DNA of 35,374 nucleotides from Candidatus Scalindua sp. (GCA_018648405.1 JABGRF010000307.1:1-35374), one strand, 5' to 3'; counted from the stretch's first letter, positions 9,865 through 18,122 are shown. Notes: generated by a model not told the origin, from the letters alone. Made by a program: numbers and translations.

Positions 9865-10377
9865 TTAAAACTTGCTCTCTCTCTCGTTAATAACAAGACG
9901 TTTCCCTGTGAAAGTATTACTGAATGACTTGAGAGGGATTGCGACAGGATCGAGAGGGTCTGCTCCGGGTGAAAACAGCTTGCCGGAGAGTTTTCCGTTT
10001 ATCTGCTGATATGTTTTATCAAGATTTACGGTGAAGCTGAATAGAGATGATCCGATACCATCTTTCAGGGAAGAGAAGTTAAGTACTCTGACGGTAATAT
10101 CTCTTTCTCCTGTTTTTTTCCATACTCCCTGTTGATTGCTGAATTTGTTGTTGAGCTGAGACGAATGAATACCAAACCAATTACCATCTGCAGTGATCGT
10201 TATAATTCGGGAGCCGCCATCATCCTCCTCAGTCAGCAGGTATGTACCGGCAATTTTCTCACCGAATGTTGAAGCATTCCAATCAGCTCTGATCTCATTT
10301 GAGTATAAGATACTGAGAAGTAGGAATACTGACAATAGTACAGGAGTATAAACTGAAAAATTTCGATTGTGCTTCAT
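9865..10377 (-). CDS. Small exported protein of unknown function upstream of tonB
   Basis: A 170-residue protein that I do not recognise. An N-terminal hydrophobic segment (about residues 9-26) ends near EIRADW and looks like a signal peptide. The mature part is rich in alternating beta-type segments with a GTYLLTEEDDGG start and a GNWFGIHSSQ turn, resembling a small lipocalin-like or allergen-like beta-barrel. This is a pattern impression, not a family assignment. A ribosome site (AGAGGG) precedes the ATG. It is the first gene of the tonB-receptor run, so a role in envelope uptake is possible but unproven. It diverges from the LOG-family gene, with 164 bases between them. Confidence 0.7.
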   Translation of the reverse strand: MKHNRNFSVYTPVLLSVFLLLSILYSNEIRADWNASTFGEKIAGTYLLTEEDDGGSRIITITADGNWFGIHSSQLNNKFSNQQGVWKKTGERDITVRVLNFSSLKDGIGSSLFSFTVNLDKTYQQINGKLSGKLFSPGADPLDPVAIPLKSFSNTFTGKRLVINERESKF

Positions 10378-10541
10378 ATGCCTGCTTTCCCTCTGAATCT
10401 TGAATTCATTAAAAGTACATAGTGTTTAAAAGGTTTTACAGAAGCCATCAATATTATATAATAAATCAAAGCATGAGGTTGTCAATGTCAATTGTTAAAA
10501 CATAATTCAGTCTGGTTAACAAGCGGTGTAACTTTGTATGT

Positions 10542-11609
10542 GTGCATCGAAATAAAAATAAAAACATGAATAATAAAAAGGAATATAAAACAGGTAGAGA
10601 AGAGTTAGATAAAATTATTACGAATTTAGCGGGGGAGTCTCTTTCTGGTAATAATGCAGACTTAATTAAAGAGATGCTGACGACTGTTATGAAACTTGGT
10701 CTGGAAAACGAGGATCGTGGCGATCTGAAATTAATAAATACGGCGTTGAAGGAGCTGCGTTACGCGTCGAAAGTATTTTCTCCTTATAAGAATGACAGAA
10801 AGGTGATTGTCTTTGGTTCTGCGAGGTCAGGGAGAGATTCAGTAGAATACAAAATGGCGGTAGAAATGTCAGAGCTGATTGTGAAAAATGGATTTAAGGT
10901 AATCACTGGTGGTGGGCCGGGAATAATGGAGGCTGGTAATAAGGGGGCGGGTAGAGAAGAGAGCTTCAGTTTGAATATCAAGCTTCCTTTTGAACAACGG
11001 CATAATCCATTTATAGCCGGGGACAAAAAGGCTATCAGTTTTAAGTATTTTTTTAACAGAAAACTATTTTTCCTTAAAGAGTCTGATGTAACAGTAATCT
11101 TTCCTGGTGGCTTTGGTACTTTAGATGAGGGCTTTGAGACTCTTACGTTAATTCAGACCGGGAAAAGTAAACCACGTCCGATTATTTTAATTGAACCTCC
11201 TAATTCTCAGTATTGGAACCGCTGGATTGGTTTTGTAAAGAGCGAATTGTCCAGAGGAGATTTTATTTCACGTAATGATATGAGTTTGTTTATACATGTC
11301 AACTCCGTCGAGAAGGCGATTGATGAGATACTGCAATTTTACAGGGTTTATCATTCAATCCGATATGTGGGAGAAAAGACCGTTATCAGATTAAATCAAG
11401 CTTTGAGTAGTGAAGATATTAATGCGCTTAACAAAAAATATAGCCGTATCCTTCGGTCAGGAAAAATTGAGCCTACTGACTCTTTACCTGCAGAGCAGAA
11501 AGATGAAGAGTTCTTGGATTTGCCGAGACTGGTAATGGATTTTAATAGGCATGACTTTGGTATATTTCATGAAATGCTGCATTTTTTGAATACATTAGGT
11601 GAAGAATAA
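10542..11609 (+). CDS. LOG-family (lysine decarboxylase-like) Rossmann protein with extensions
   Basis: The central part (about residues 86-270) is a LOG/TIGR00730-type Rossmann domain with VIVFGSARSG, ITGGGPGIMEAGNKG (121-135) and the diagnostic FPGGFGTLDEGFETLT (187-202). By family knowledge, LOG proteins cleave nucleoside 5'-monophosphates of the cytokinin type, and many bacterial members are nucleotide 5'-monophosphate nucleosidases. At 355 residues it is longer than classical LOG proteins (about 180-220). It has an 85-residue helical N-terminus and an 85-residue C-terminal tail. The start is uncertain. GTG at 10542 gives the longest form, and ATG at 10566 would remove eight residues. Neither has a good ribosome site. 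The rpiB-like gene follows 60 bases downstream. Confidence 0.87.
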   Translation: MHRNKNKNMNNKKEYKTGREELDKIITNLAGESLSGNNADLIKEMLTTVMKLGLENEDRGDLKLINTALKELRYASKVFSPYKNDRKVIVFGSARSGRDSVEYKMAVEMSELIVKNGFKVITGGGPGIMEAGNKGAGREESFSLNIKLPFEQRHNPFIAGDKKAISFKYFFNRKLFFLKESDVTVIFPGGFGTLDEGFETLTLIQTGKSKPRPIILIEPPNSQYWNRWIGFVKSELSRGDFISRNDMSLFIHVNSVEKAIDEILQFYRVYHSIRYVGEKTVIRLNQALSSEDINALNKKYSRILRSGKIEPTDSLPAEQKDEEFLDLPRLVMDFNRHDFGIFHEMLHFLNTLGEE

Positions 11610-11669
11610 GATGTTAAGTGAAGTGTAGGGTCAACTTCATTTCGGCACATCAAATACTGAGAGATAATT

Positions 11670-12134
11670 GTGAAAATATATATTGGTACAGATCATGCCG
11701 GTTTTGAGTTAAAGGAGGAACTAAAAATGTTCCTTGAGAACCTCGGGTGTGAAGTTGAGGATAAGGGTGCTTACGAATTTAATGAGTCTGATGATTATCC
11801 TGACTTTATTTACCCCGTTGCTAAAGCTGTGGCTGAAGATATTGACATGGGTCTGGATTCCAAGGGAATTGTTATTGGTGGATCAGGCCAGGGAGAAGCG
11901 ATAGTGGCCAACAAGGTTAAGGGTATCAGGGCGGCAGTTGTTTATGATGAATATAGCGCAGAAATGTCAAGGAAACATAACGATGCTAACATACTATCTC
12001 TGGGGACCAGAACATTAACTATCAGTAAGGCAAAAAAGTTAGTACAGCTTTGGATGGAGACGCTGTTCAGCAATGAAGAGAGGCATAAAAGAAGAATCGA
12101 GATAATTAAGACAATAGAAAATGATAATTTATAG
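11670..12134 (+). CDS. rpiB: RpiB/LacAB-family sugar-phosphate isomerase
   Basis: A 154-residue protein of typical RpiB length, starting at a GTG. It shows IGTDHAGFELK at the N-terminus (D8, H9), GIVIGGSGQGEAIVANKVKG (66-85) and SRKHNDANILSLGTR (100-114). By family knowledge it interconverts ribose-5-phosphate and ribulose-5-phosphate in the pentose phosphate pathway. The E. coli active-site cysteine is replaced by glycine, and a glutamate (E76) follows in GGSGQGE. This matches the Mycobacterium-type subfamily, where a glutamate acts as the base, so it is probably active. A related aldose-phosphate isomerase role cannot be excluded. It lies downstream of the LOG-family gene in the same direction. 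Confidence 0.9.
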   Translation: MKIYIGTDHAGFELKEELKMFLENLGCEVEDKGAYEFNESDDYPDFIYPVAKAVAEDIDMGLDSKGIVIGGSGQGEAIVANKVKGIRAAVVYDEYSAEMSRKHNDANILSLGTRTLTISKAKKLVQLWMETLFSNEERHKRRIEIIKTIENDNL

Positions 12135-12238
12135 AGTGAGTTAAACGCCTATTTAGTGCGTCCTGATTTCTTCTATTCTTTGGTAGCCTTGTCTTGGAAT
12201 CGAGTAGTCAAGTAACTTTCTGATCTCTTACACCAGCA

Positions 12239-13837
12239 TTATTCACTTTTTCTCCGTTCGTACATTATTCGGGTGTCCTGAGGTGACTCCTCGTAATCAG
12301 CAAGGAGCTCATAAAACAGGGCCGGATCTTTCTTTTTTAATTCAATTAAAAAATCCAGGAAATTAAATAAACCTTCGGCTAAAACTTTTTTTACTTTCTT
12401 CATCAATGACCTCTGCTTTTGTGCCTCATAAATGTATGGTGTATCCGGGTTATTGTGTCTAAACAACTTAACTTCTTCAATGAAATGCAGAATATAAATC
12501 ATATTCTCGAAACCGGAATCTATGTCATGAATAATTGTCCACTCCATAAAACTATAAAATGCGTGATACGCGGGGACATACTCAATTATTATCATTTCCA
12601 TTGCGTCTAAAGATGCATATTCTATATGGTTGGCATCTTTACGCATTTGTTTCAACTCTTCCAGGCTTGCACTTTTAATTTTTGATATTGATATTATTGG
12701 AAACTTTAGTGCATTAAGGTTGGCAAGAAAAATGTTACGCAAACGTGAACGAAACAGATAGCACCTGAAGTGCATTAGTCTTTTTGACTGTTCAGCCTTT
12801 CTCTTCCTCTCTAAAATCTTTTCAATTAATAACGCACCGAACAGGATTTCAATGGGAATAGCAGCCAAGTGTAATGTAAACTCAATATGTGTCAACCAGT
12901 GGAAAAAAAGAAATAAAACAGATGTGGATATTAAACAGAAGTACAACCAAACTTTCTTTGTAAATTTTCCTATTAGATTTGTAATATTAAATGATACACT
13001 TTCAGAACGTCTGGTCTTTTCGGTAGTAGTTTTTTTGTATACCTCCAATAAACTTGTTTGTGTTGCTATCAATGATCTGAGTCGTTCTTCTTCCGTAATT
13101 TCGTCTTTATCAATTACAAATATCTTCTCATTAACAAAAGGCAAGAGTGCCATTCTTATATTCAATGCGATATTTTTAAATAAATTTGCCGTATCACGAG
13201 GGATCTTCGTTTTAGAGAATATAAGCAGTGCAAATAAGTTTCCTGTCGGTAACATACCCCCAAAACCCATTGCAGATTTAACTCCAAAAGGTACTACAAA
13301 CTCCTCCTGTGCTGGAATATATGGACTTCCGATGGCATCAGGTACATGATAGACGTTGAAAACCCTGCCTTCCAACTCAGACGATAGTGTTGGGTCAGGA
13401 TTAAGTACGTTTGAGATGCCTATACCCATTTGGTCAATAAATTGATGGACCATAATATTATTTTTCAACATATTTTCATTCTGTAGAGGAAGAACGCGGT
13501 GTCCTTTTGATTGTATCGTTGAGTTCCACTCCGGTTGTACTCCGGCAGTTGCTGACAATTCCAGGCACTTCATGTCCTGATGCACAGACTGACCATCTAG
13601 CATTTTATCGACTGATTGGCGTAATTCTGTACCAAGGCTTGAATAAGGATATGTCATGAAGAACCGGATCAGAACAGACGATTTCTCTCCGGTTTGCGTA
13701 TCGACAAGGTTGTCAAAAAAATACCGGACTATCATATCGCTTAACTCATCAATATTTTTTGCCTTGAGCTCCAATTGCTGCAAAGCATCTCCAACCTCAG
13801 ACATATCTTGCAGTGAAAATTTTGTTAAATCAAACAT
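12239..13837 (-). CDS. Unrecognised membrane protein with a GAF-like N-terminal sensor region
   Basis: A 532-residue protein. The N-terminal 235 residues resemble the GAF-like sensor region found at the start of some stress-phosphatase and histidine kinase proteins (start MFDLTKFSLQDMSE; VVPFGVKSAMGFGG near 181-194; LFALLIFSK near 201-209). A charged helical stretch (about 245-290) precedes two transmembrane helices (about 296-316 and 321-338). A cytoplasmic, helix-rich C-terminal domain of about 190 residues follows. No kinase, GGDEF, HD or phosphatase motif was found, so the output is unknown. It lies 37 bases upstream of nothing on its own strand except the end of the preceding Fe-S gene (stop at 13875), so the two could be an operon. 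The ribosome site is weak. Confidence 0.72.
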   Translation of the reverse strand: MFDLTKFSLQDMSEVGDALQQLELKAKNIDELSDMIVRYFFDNLVDTQTGEKSSVLIRFFMTYPYSSLGTELRQSVDKMLDGQSVHQDMKCLELSATAGVQPEWNSTIQSKGHRVLPLQNENMLKNNIMVHQFIDQMGIGISNVLNPDPTLSSELEGRVFNVYHVPDAIGSPYIPAQEEFVVPFGVKSAMGFGGMLPTGNLFALLIFSKTKIPRDTANLFKNIALNIRMALLPFVNEKIFVIDKDEITEEERLRSLIATQTSLLEVYKKTTTEKTRRSESVSFNITNLIGKFTKKVWLYFCLISTSVLFLFFHWLTHIEFTLHLAAIPIEILFGALLIEKILERKRKAEQSKRLMHFRCYLFRSRLRNIFLANLNALKFPIISISKIKSASLEELKQMRKDANHIEYASLDAMEMIIIEYVPAYHAFYSFMEWTIIHDIDSGFENMIYILHFIEEVKLFRHNNPDTPYIYEAQKQRSLMKKVKKVLAEGLFNFLDFLIELKKKDPALFYELLADYEESPQDTRIMYERRKSE

Positions 13838-13874
13838 AGCGTTAAATTGAAATCGACTATAGAAGGGCTGGAAA

Positions 13875-14924
13875 TTATTTAACTTCAGCTTTGTTATTTT
13901 TGATTACGGCATTTACGGTTTCTACAAGGTCGATACTAACTGGACACGATCTTGAACATCTTCCACACCCGGTACAGAAAGATGTATTGTGTTTAGTCAT
14001 TAAGTAGTTAAATTTCCTGTTAAACCGGTGTCTTAACCTCTGACCTCTGGTAGATCTGAAATTCTCTCCTGTGGCTACAACTGCAAAATCATTTAATGTA
14101 CACGCATCCCACTGACGGCATCTCTCTCCAGACTCCATATTTAATTCCATACAGTCAAAGACGTCAAAACAGTAACAGGTGGGGCATACTATATTACAGC
14201 GACCACATCCTAGACATCTATCGTTTAATTCGTCCCATATCGGATCATTATCTGCATTTTTAAACAGCAAAGGCAGGTTGGATACATCTGTGGTGAATTT
14301 CATCTCGAATTTATCTTTTCGTTCTTTTATCAATTTCTCAAACCTGTCTTTATCCTCATTGCTTGCTTCAATTGAATTTGCGTATTTTTCTATTATTGCC
14401 TCTCCCATCGGAGTATTAGTCGAAATATAGAAATTATTTCCAATATCAGTAATCATAATATCGTATCCTTCATCTACATCCAGACAACCGACACTCGCAC
14501 AGTGAGCGTGTTCATAGCATGGCCGGAGGCAGTCCATGCCCACGATAACTGTTTCGGCACGTTTATGGGTATAATTTATATCTTCGTGGTCAGAGGAAAA
14601 TATTTTGTCCAGCAGATTTATTCCATGAATATCGCAGGGTCTGACGCCAAAAAGTATCTGCTTTTTAGACTCTATAACGGGCTGTATGTCTGGATGTGGC
14701 TGAGTATCAAAACGAAGCAGAGTCTCCTGTTGAGGGAATAAATATTTTTTAGGTGGAAGAATGGTTGGTATATAGTCATTCAGAGGATCAGCAAATTCAT
14801 CTGTTTCGTCAAATACATAGAAACCTTTTTCCTTCTCTTTCACACCATAAACGGTAAATTCTTCCTTAAGACCTTTGTAAAAAGAATTTATGTCCTTTTT
14901 GCTAATTATTATTTTCTTCATCAT
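13875..14924 (-). CDS. Two-cluster 4Fe-4S protein of the sulfhydrogenase-beta / AsrA type
   Basis: A 349-residue soluble protein. The C-terminal part holds two [4Fe-4S] motifs: CLGCGRCNIVCPTC from C237 and CTGCGRCSRSCPVS from C317. The N-terminal part carries the family segment ILFGVRPCDIHGINLLD (C97) and a cysteine group C132, C136, C142 and C147. This layout is typical of the electron-transfer subunit of sulfhydrogenases (HydB), anaerobic sulfite reductase subunit A and related proteins. These normally work with an FAD/NAD subunit and a catalytic subunit. None of those partners is adjacent, so it is an orphan here and its redox partner is unknown. The first of two ATGs is used. Divergent from the PilZ gene. 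Confidence 0.87.
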   Translation of the reverse strand: MMKKIIISKKDINSFYKGLKEEFTVYGVKEKEKGFYVFDETDEFADPLNDYIPTILPPKKYLFPQQETLLRFDTQPHPDIQPVIESKKQILFGVRPCDIHGINLLDKIFSSDHEDINYTHKRAETVIVGMDCLRPCYEHAHCASVGCLDVDEGYDIMITDIGNNFYISTNTPMGEAIIEKYANSIEASNEDKDRFEKLIKERKDKFEMKFTTDVSNLPLLFKNADNDPIWDELNDRCLGCGRCNIVCPTCYCFDVFDCMELNMESGERCRQWDACTLNDFAVVATGENFRSTRGQRLRHRFNRKFNYLMTKHNTSFCTGCGRCSRSCPVSIDLVETVNAVIKNNKAEVK

Positions 14925-15101
14925 TGAAGCCGTTTATATTTAGATTTGTAACTATAAGTTCAGCAAGCCATTACAAAAAATTACTATACACCTTATAAGA
15001 TTAATCACTACTCTTAATTCTACCCGTGCTTTTCACCGATTCAACAATTTTCTTATAGTCCAAATCCAGATCATTTTTTTATAAACATAAACATTTTTTT
15101 C
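14925..15101. other. AT-rich divergent intergenic region
   Basis: No reading frame worth annotating. It separates the Fe-S gene (minus) from the PilZ promoter (plus). It has several T-runs (near 15076-15080 and 15094-15100) but no clear terminator stem. The promoter and leader of the PilZ gene follow to position 15224. Confidence 0.45.
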
Positions 15102-15129
15102 TGTTAATATCGTATATACGATGTATAAT
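15102..15129 (+). promoter_or_regulatory. Promoter of the PilZ gene with a 14-base palindromic operator in the spacer
   Basis: A TATAAT -10 box (15124-15129) lies 16 bases after a TGTTAA -35-like box (15102-15107). Between them is the perfect palindrome ATCGTATATACGAT (15109-15122), which fills almost the whole spacer. A symmetric site there would place a dimeric regulator across the polymerase-binding face. The transcript would start near 15136 and have about a 90-base leader. The regulator is not known. Confidence 0.5.
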
Positions 15130-15224
15130 GTTTAGATAAGTAAACTGTCTTGTGTGAGTTGTTTAAGTCGATCTCCACAAGGCCAGAGGATTTATGTTTT
15201 AACCTATTAGGGAGAAATGGAAGT

Positions 15225-15563
15225 ATGTCAACTGAAGAATTAGATTCTGACAAAAGGGATAACCAGAGGCTGAACCTGTCTTTTGATATTTCTTTGCCAC
15301 AGCAAAAAGGTAAGACAATAAATGTTAGCGCAACCGGTGTTTATTTCGAAGTAATAACAGATAACGTAGATGCGTTTTCCCCCGGATCAATAATTCCACT
15401 TCAAATATCAGCAGTTGACACTAATGAAAGAACACTCAATCTTAGTGGGGAAGGATTAATTATCAGAGAGGATATAAAGGAAACTTCCAGTGACGGAAGC
15501 CGAGTATGTGTAGCTGTTCAATTTACAGAAAAGCTTAATGTAAATGTGGACCCATCTGAATAA
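15225..15563 (+). CDS. PilZ-domain protein (probable c-di-GMP binding)
   Basis: A single-domain protein of 112 residues from the ATG at 15225. I prefer this start because an AGGGAG ribosome site (about 15209-15214) stands a good distance before it. An in-frame ATG at 15150 would add 25 residues with no PilZ similarity and no ribosome site. The PilZ hallmarks are RDNQR (RxxxR type) near the N-terminus and NVSATGVYFEV (the D/NxSxxG motif), followed by PGSIIPLQI. By family knowledge PilZ domains bind cyclic di-GMP and act as adaptors. No enzymatic partner is adjacent. It converges with the first cupredoxin gene. Confidence 0.78.
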   Translation: MSTEELDSDKRDNQRLNLSFDISLPQQKGKTINVSATGVYFEVITDNVDAFSPGSIIPLQISAVDTNERTLNLSGEGLIIREDIKETSSDGSRVCVAVQFTEKLNVNVDPSE

Positions 15564-15630
15564 TGTTGTATCTAACCGCCTCATTCGAAATGGATGAATA
15601 ACTTCTGAACTAAGTGTTACCTCTTGTTTG

Positions 15631-16362
15631 TCATTTCCTTTTCTTTTTTAAGACAAAGCTTACATCTGTTATCTTTCCTGTTTCTACTCTTACCTCCTGC
15701 GTAACCGACTCGAACCTTTCATGCCATGTCTTTAATGTATAGTCCCCTGGCGGGATATTATCAATTTTGAAATTACCGTCTTTCATGGTAACTGTAAAAT
15801 ATGGATTATCAAATACAACGACAAACGCAGACATCTCCGCATGCACATTACACTGAATAGGTACATAGCACGATTTGTCAAATGTTACCTGTTTTACAAC
15901 ACCTACGTCGTAAGTACCAAGATTAAACTGATTGCAACCGTCTTGTGGAGAGAAAACATTATGTTTCACAAGGTCACTGTTTGGGAAATTAAGAATGGTG
16001 CCTTTCTGTACAGCGATAACATGCGGAACGAAAGTCCGATCAAATTGGCCTATCACCCCATGCTCCTCTGGTGCAGGGTAATCGTTGTTACCGATTTCTT
16101 CAATGAAAACTACTATGTTCTCAGGGTATTTCATTCTTTTGCATTTTACATTACCCGTAATAGAGCCTCCATTCTCAACTTCAACTTCTATCTTTATCTC
16201 CCGTTTTAGCTCCTGTCTGGCCTTAGCTAGCTTCTCCTGCATTATCCTGGTACGATCTTCATATACGGTCCGGTTATCTCCTTGAGCGTCTTGGTTCAAA
16301 ACTAACAATGTAGTTACAAAACAGAATAGTATTAAGAAACATATATTTTTCATTTTACTCAC
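15631..16362 (-). CDS. Exported cupredoxin with C-terminal carboxypeptidase-regulatory-like domain, copy A
   Basis: A 243-residue periplasmic protein. A signal peptide covers about residues 1-28. A charged helix (about 36-58) and a beta segment lead to a cupredoxin domain (about 65-185). Type-1 copper ligands are visible: H134 in KHNVFS, then C171, H174 and M177 in QCNVHAEMSAF. The C-terminal 55 residues (DGNFKIDNIPPGDYTLKTWH) form a carboxypeptidase-regulatory-like fold. By family knowledge these plastocyanin-like or methylamine-utilisation-like proteins carry electrons or copper. It is a close paralogue of the gene at 18123-18851. GTG at 16362 opens the frame, but ATG at 16353 (MKNICFL) has the better ribosome-site spacing in both copies. 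An inverted repeat (CCTGTTG 16373-16379 with CAACAGG 16388-16394) sits just upstream. Confidence 0.87.
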   Translation of the reverse strand: MSKMKNICFLILFCFVTTLLVLNQDAQGDNRTVYEDRTRIMQEKLAKARQELKREIKIEVEVENGGSITGNVKCKRMKYPENIVVFIEEIGNNDYPAPEEHGVIGQFDRTFVPHVIAVQKGTILNFPNSDLVKHNVFSPQDGCNQFNLGTYDVGVVKQVTFDKSCYVPIQCNVHAEMSAFVVVFDNPYFTVTMKDGNFKIDNIPPGDYTLKTWHERFESVTQEVRVETGKITDVSFVLKKKRK

Positions 16363-16471
16363 AGCCTCTCTTCCTGTTGATATTCCGCAACAGGCTTATG
16401 ATGGATTCTGATACCTTCCAGTTTGGATACACGTGTCAATTATGGCTGGATGAGGTTACATGTGAAACGTA

Positions 16472-16945
16472 TTAAGCTTCATCTTTGCTGAGTATCTTTT
16501 CTGTCTCCCTCGCCATATACCGCACAATAGCGCCACAGAACTTTCTTCTCTCAGGTGTTGTAAACTTGCCACGATCCCTCCAAACCTTCGTTACGCATGC
16601 GCAATCTGTAGTCTTGTACTTTTGTTCGTAGGTATCTGCTATCTTTTTAGTTCGCTTGTAGGCATTATCAGAATCCTCATCAGGTTTAAGTCTACCATAT
16701 TTTATGCCCACAGCCATGATCGGGCCGGTCACTGCACCACACGTAGAGCCCTTGCCACCAAATCCTGTCCCGAATCCGGTAGACGCTTTTAGCACGATAT
16801 CTGGAACATCTAAAGTTCCCGTATCATTAAGTGCATGCAGTATACTCTCAGCGCATCCAAATCCGTTTAGATAGTGTTCTCTGGCTACTGTCCCGACATC
16901 CTGAAACGGTTCTCCGGTCAGGGCTCCAGCATCTTTGCTCTCCAT
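16472..16945 (-). CDS. C_GCAxxG_C_C family probable redox protein
   Basis: A 157-residue protein with the family layout: NGFGCAESIL (C31), GSTCGAVTGPIMAVG (C69), TTDCACVTK (C115 and C117) and KFCGAIVRY (C137). TGFGTGFGGKG lies before the second cysteine. By family knowledge these proteins (PF09719) are presumed redox or metal-binding proteins whose reaction is unknown. No signal peptide is evident, so it is probably cytoplasmic, unlike its cupredoxin neighbour. It sits between the NapH-like gene and cupredoxin A, and has no counterpart before cupredoxin B. It was therefore either inserted into this copy of the duplicated unit or lost from the other. Confidence 0.83.
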   Translation of the reverse strand: MESKDAGALTGEPFQDVGTVAREHYLNGFGCAESILHALNDTGTLDVPDIVLKASTGFGTGFGGKGSTCGAVTGPIMAVGIKYGRLKPDEDSDNAYKRTKKIADTYEQKYKTTDCACVTKVWRDRGKFTTPERRKFCGAIVRYMARETEKILSKDEA

Positions 16946-17042
16946 GATTGGTCTCCCAGTCCTTATTTTAAAATCATCTATACTTTGGCATTATATTGCT
17001 TATAACGTTAAATGTCTAACGCCAATGTTAGTCAAAGTTGTC

Positions 17043-17140
17043 CGGTTAAAGAATATCTGAATGGTTATAAAGCCACAGTGTTCATGCCGGTTTAAATCTA
17101 CCAACGAGTTCTTCAGCTCCTCCATAATGGAAGACCGTAC
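17043..17140 (-). repeat. Decayed 3' end of a secreted repeat-domain gene plus its trailer (duplicate of about 18919-19020)
   Basis: The stretch aligns base for base, with a few gaps, to the end of the truncated gene at 18977-19228 and its downstream stem-loop region. Shared blocks include CGGYTAAAGA, the trailer ATGCCGGTTT / TTGCCGGTTT and TCC(A)AATGGAAG. The part next to 17141 corresponds to the coding end of the domain gene, but its frame is lost. The homology reaches the NapH-like stop codon, so that junction is the duplication edge. Confidence 0.6.
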
Positions 17141-18073
17141 TCATCTTACAAATCCCAATGCATTATGCGGACAGACCTCAATGCATCGTCCACAGGCAAA
17201 ACAGTCAGGGTGACTCTTGCCTCCATCAATAATTGATTGCACAGCAGGACAATGGCTCTTTTTAATACAGAGATTGCAGTCTGTACAATTATGCTTGTTT
17301 ACTTTCACCTTTATCAGCGAGAAGTGTTCGAGTACCCACGTAAACAACCCGATAGGACAAACCGTGTAGCAAAATGGTCTGAAAATGAATAGTGAGGCTG
17401 TCAGTGTAACCAGGAAAACCAAGATTCCCATAGCTTCAAATCGCCAGTGTAGAAAATGAAACGGATTGAAATAGCCGTAAATACCTATTCCTGCAGTAAA
17501 GACAAGTGTTATAAAGGTTATAAATATTATAATCCGAATAGAATTAGTTACCTTAAAAGGCAGTATAACCTTAAGCTTTTCAGGAAGCGGTATCTTATTA
17601 AAAAGTTCCTGTATAGCACCAATTGGACATGCCCAGCCACAGAATATCTTATTTCCGATTATACTTAAAACTGAAATAACGGCTAAGACTGTCAGGAATA
17701 TTATAGGTACTCCTCTGTCTGCACTTAGAAACAAAAAAGGCTTTGTAATTGCGCAGACAGGGCTTGGATGCATGCCCATTCCCCATGCAAAACGTCCAAG
17801 AGGCAATGCGGGAAGAATTCCGAAAGTAAAGAATACTACACCTAAAATTACTAATCGAAGATTCCTTTGTACCCATGATTTCATCAAGAGCCAGATTCCG
17901 GCTAAACAAAAGAGAGCACCTATCCAGACGCGAGGCAATAATAAAACATCAAAAACCCCCATAGACCTTCTACTGCCACCAGAAGCCCAAACGGCTGTTG
18001 TAATGCACAGAAATAATAAGATATAAATTGATATTTTCCCTATTTTACTAATATAGTGTGAAGTATATTTCAT
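17141..18073 (-). CDS. NapH/CcoG-like polyferredoxin membrane protein, copy A
   Basis: A 310-residue membrane protein with a cleavable-type N-terminal segment (about 13-31, ending VWASGG). Five or so transmembrane helices follow (about 44-66, 72-92, 122-140, 178-198 and 214-232). Cysteine motifs typical of NapH/NosR-C proteins are CGWACP (145-150) and FRPFCYTVCP (231-240). A C-terminal double ferredoxin region has C263, C266, C269 and C275, then C291, C294, C297 and C301. C107 in SPVCAITKP is also conserved between the two copies. By family knowledge these proteins pass electrons from the quinone pool or other membrane donors to periplasmic partners. It lies between the two cupredoxin genes, which are natural acceptor candidates. 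An AAAGGTGG ribosome site precedes the ATG. Confidence 0.88.
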   Translation of the reverse strand: MKYTSHYISKIGKISIYILLFLCITTAVWASGGSRRSMGVFDVLLLPRVWIGALFCLAGIWLLMKSWVQRNLRLVILGVVFFTFGILPALPLGRFAWGMGMHPSPVCAITKPFLFLSADRGVPIIFLTVLAVISVLSIIGNKIFCGWACPIGAIQELFNKIPLPEKLKVILPFKVTNSIRIIIFITFITLVFTAGIGIYGYFNPFHFLHWRFEAMGILVFLVTLTASLFIFRPFCYTVCPIGLFTWVLEHFSLIKVKVNKHNCTDCNLCIKKSHCPAVQSIIDGGKSHPDCFACGRCIEVCPHNALGFVR

Positions 18074-18122
18074 GACTAATTCACCACCTTTCTGGAGCAG
18101 TAATATTATTCACTGCCCTTGT

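Noticed and set aside
12852-13349. Plus-strand 165-residue frame opposite the GAF-like membrane gene
   Set aside because: It is a shadow of the minus-strand gene, whose frame has the better composition and covers the whole interval.
15150-15224. Longer PilZ start at the ATG of 15150
   Set aside because: There is no ribosome site and the extra 25 residues show no similarity; 15225 has AGGGAG in front.
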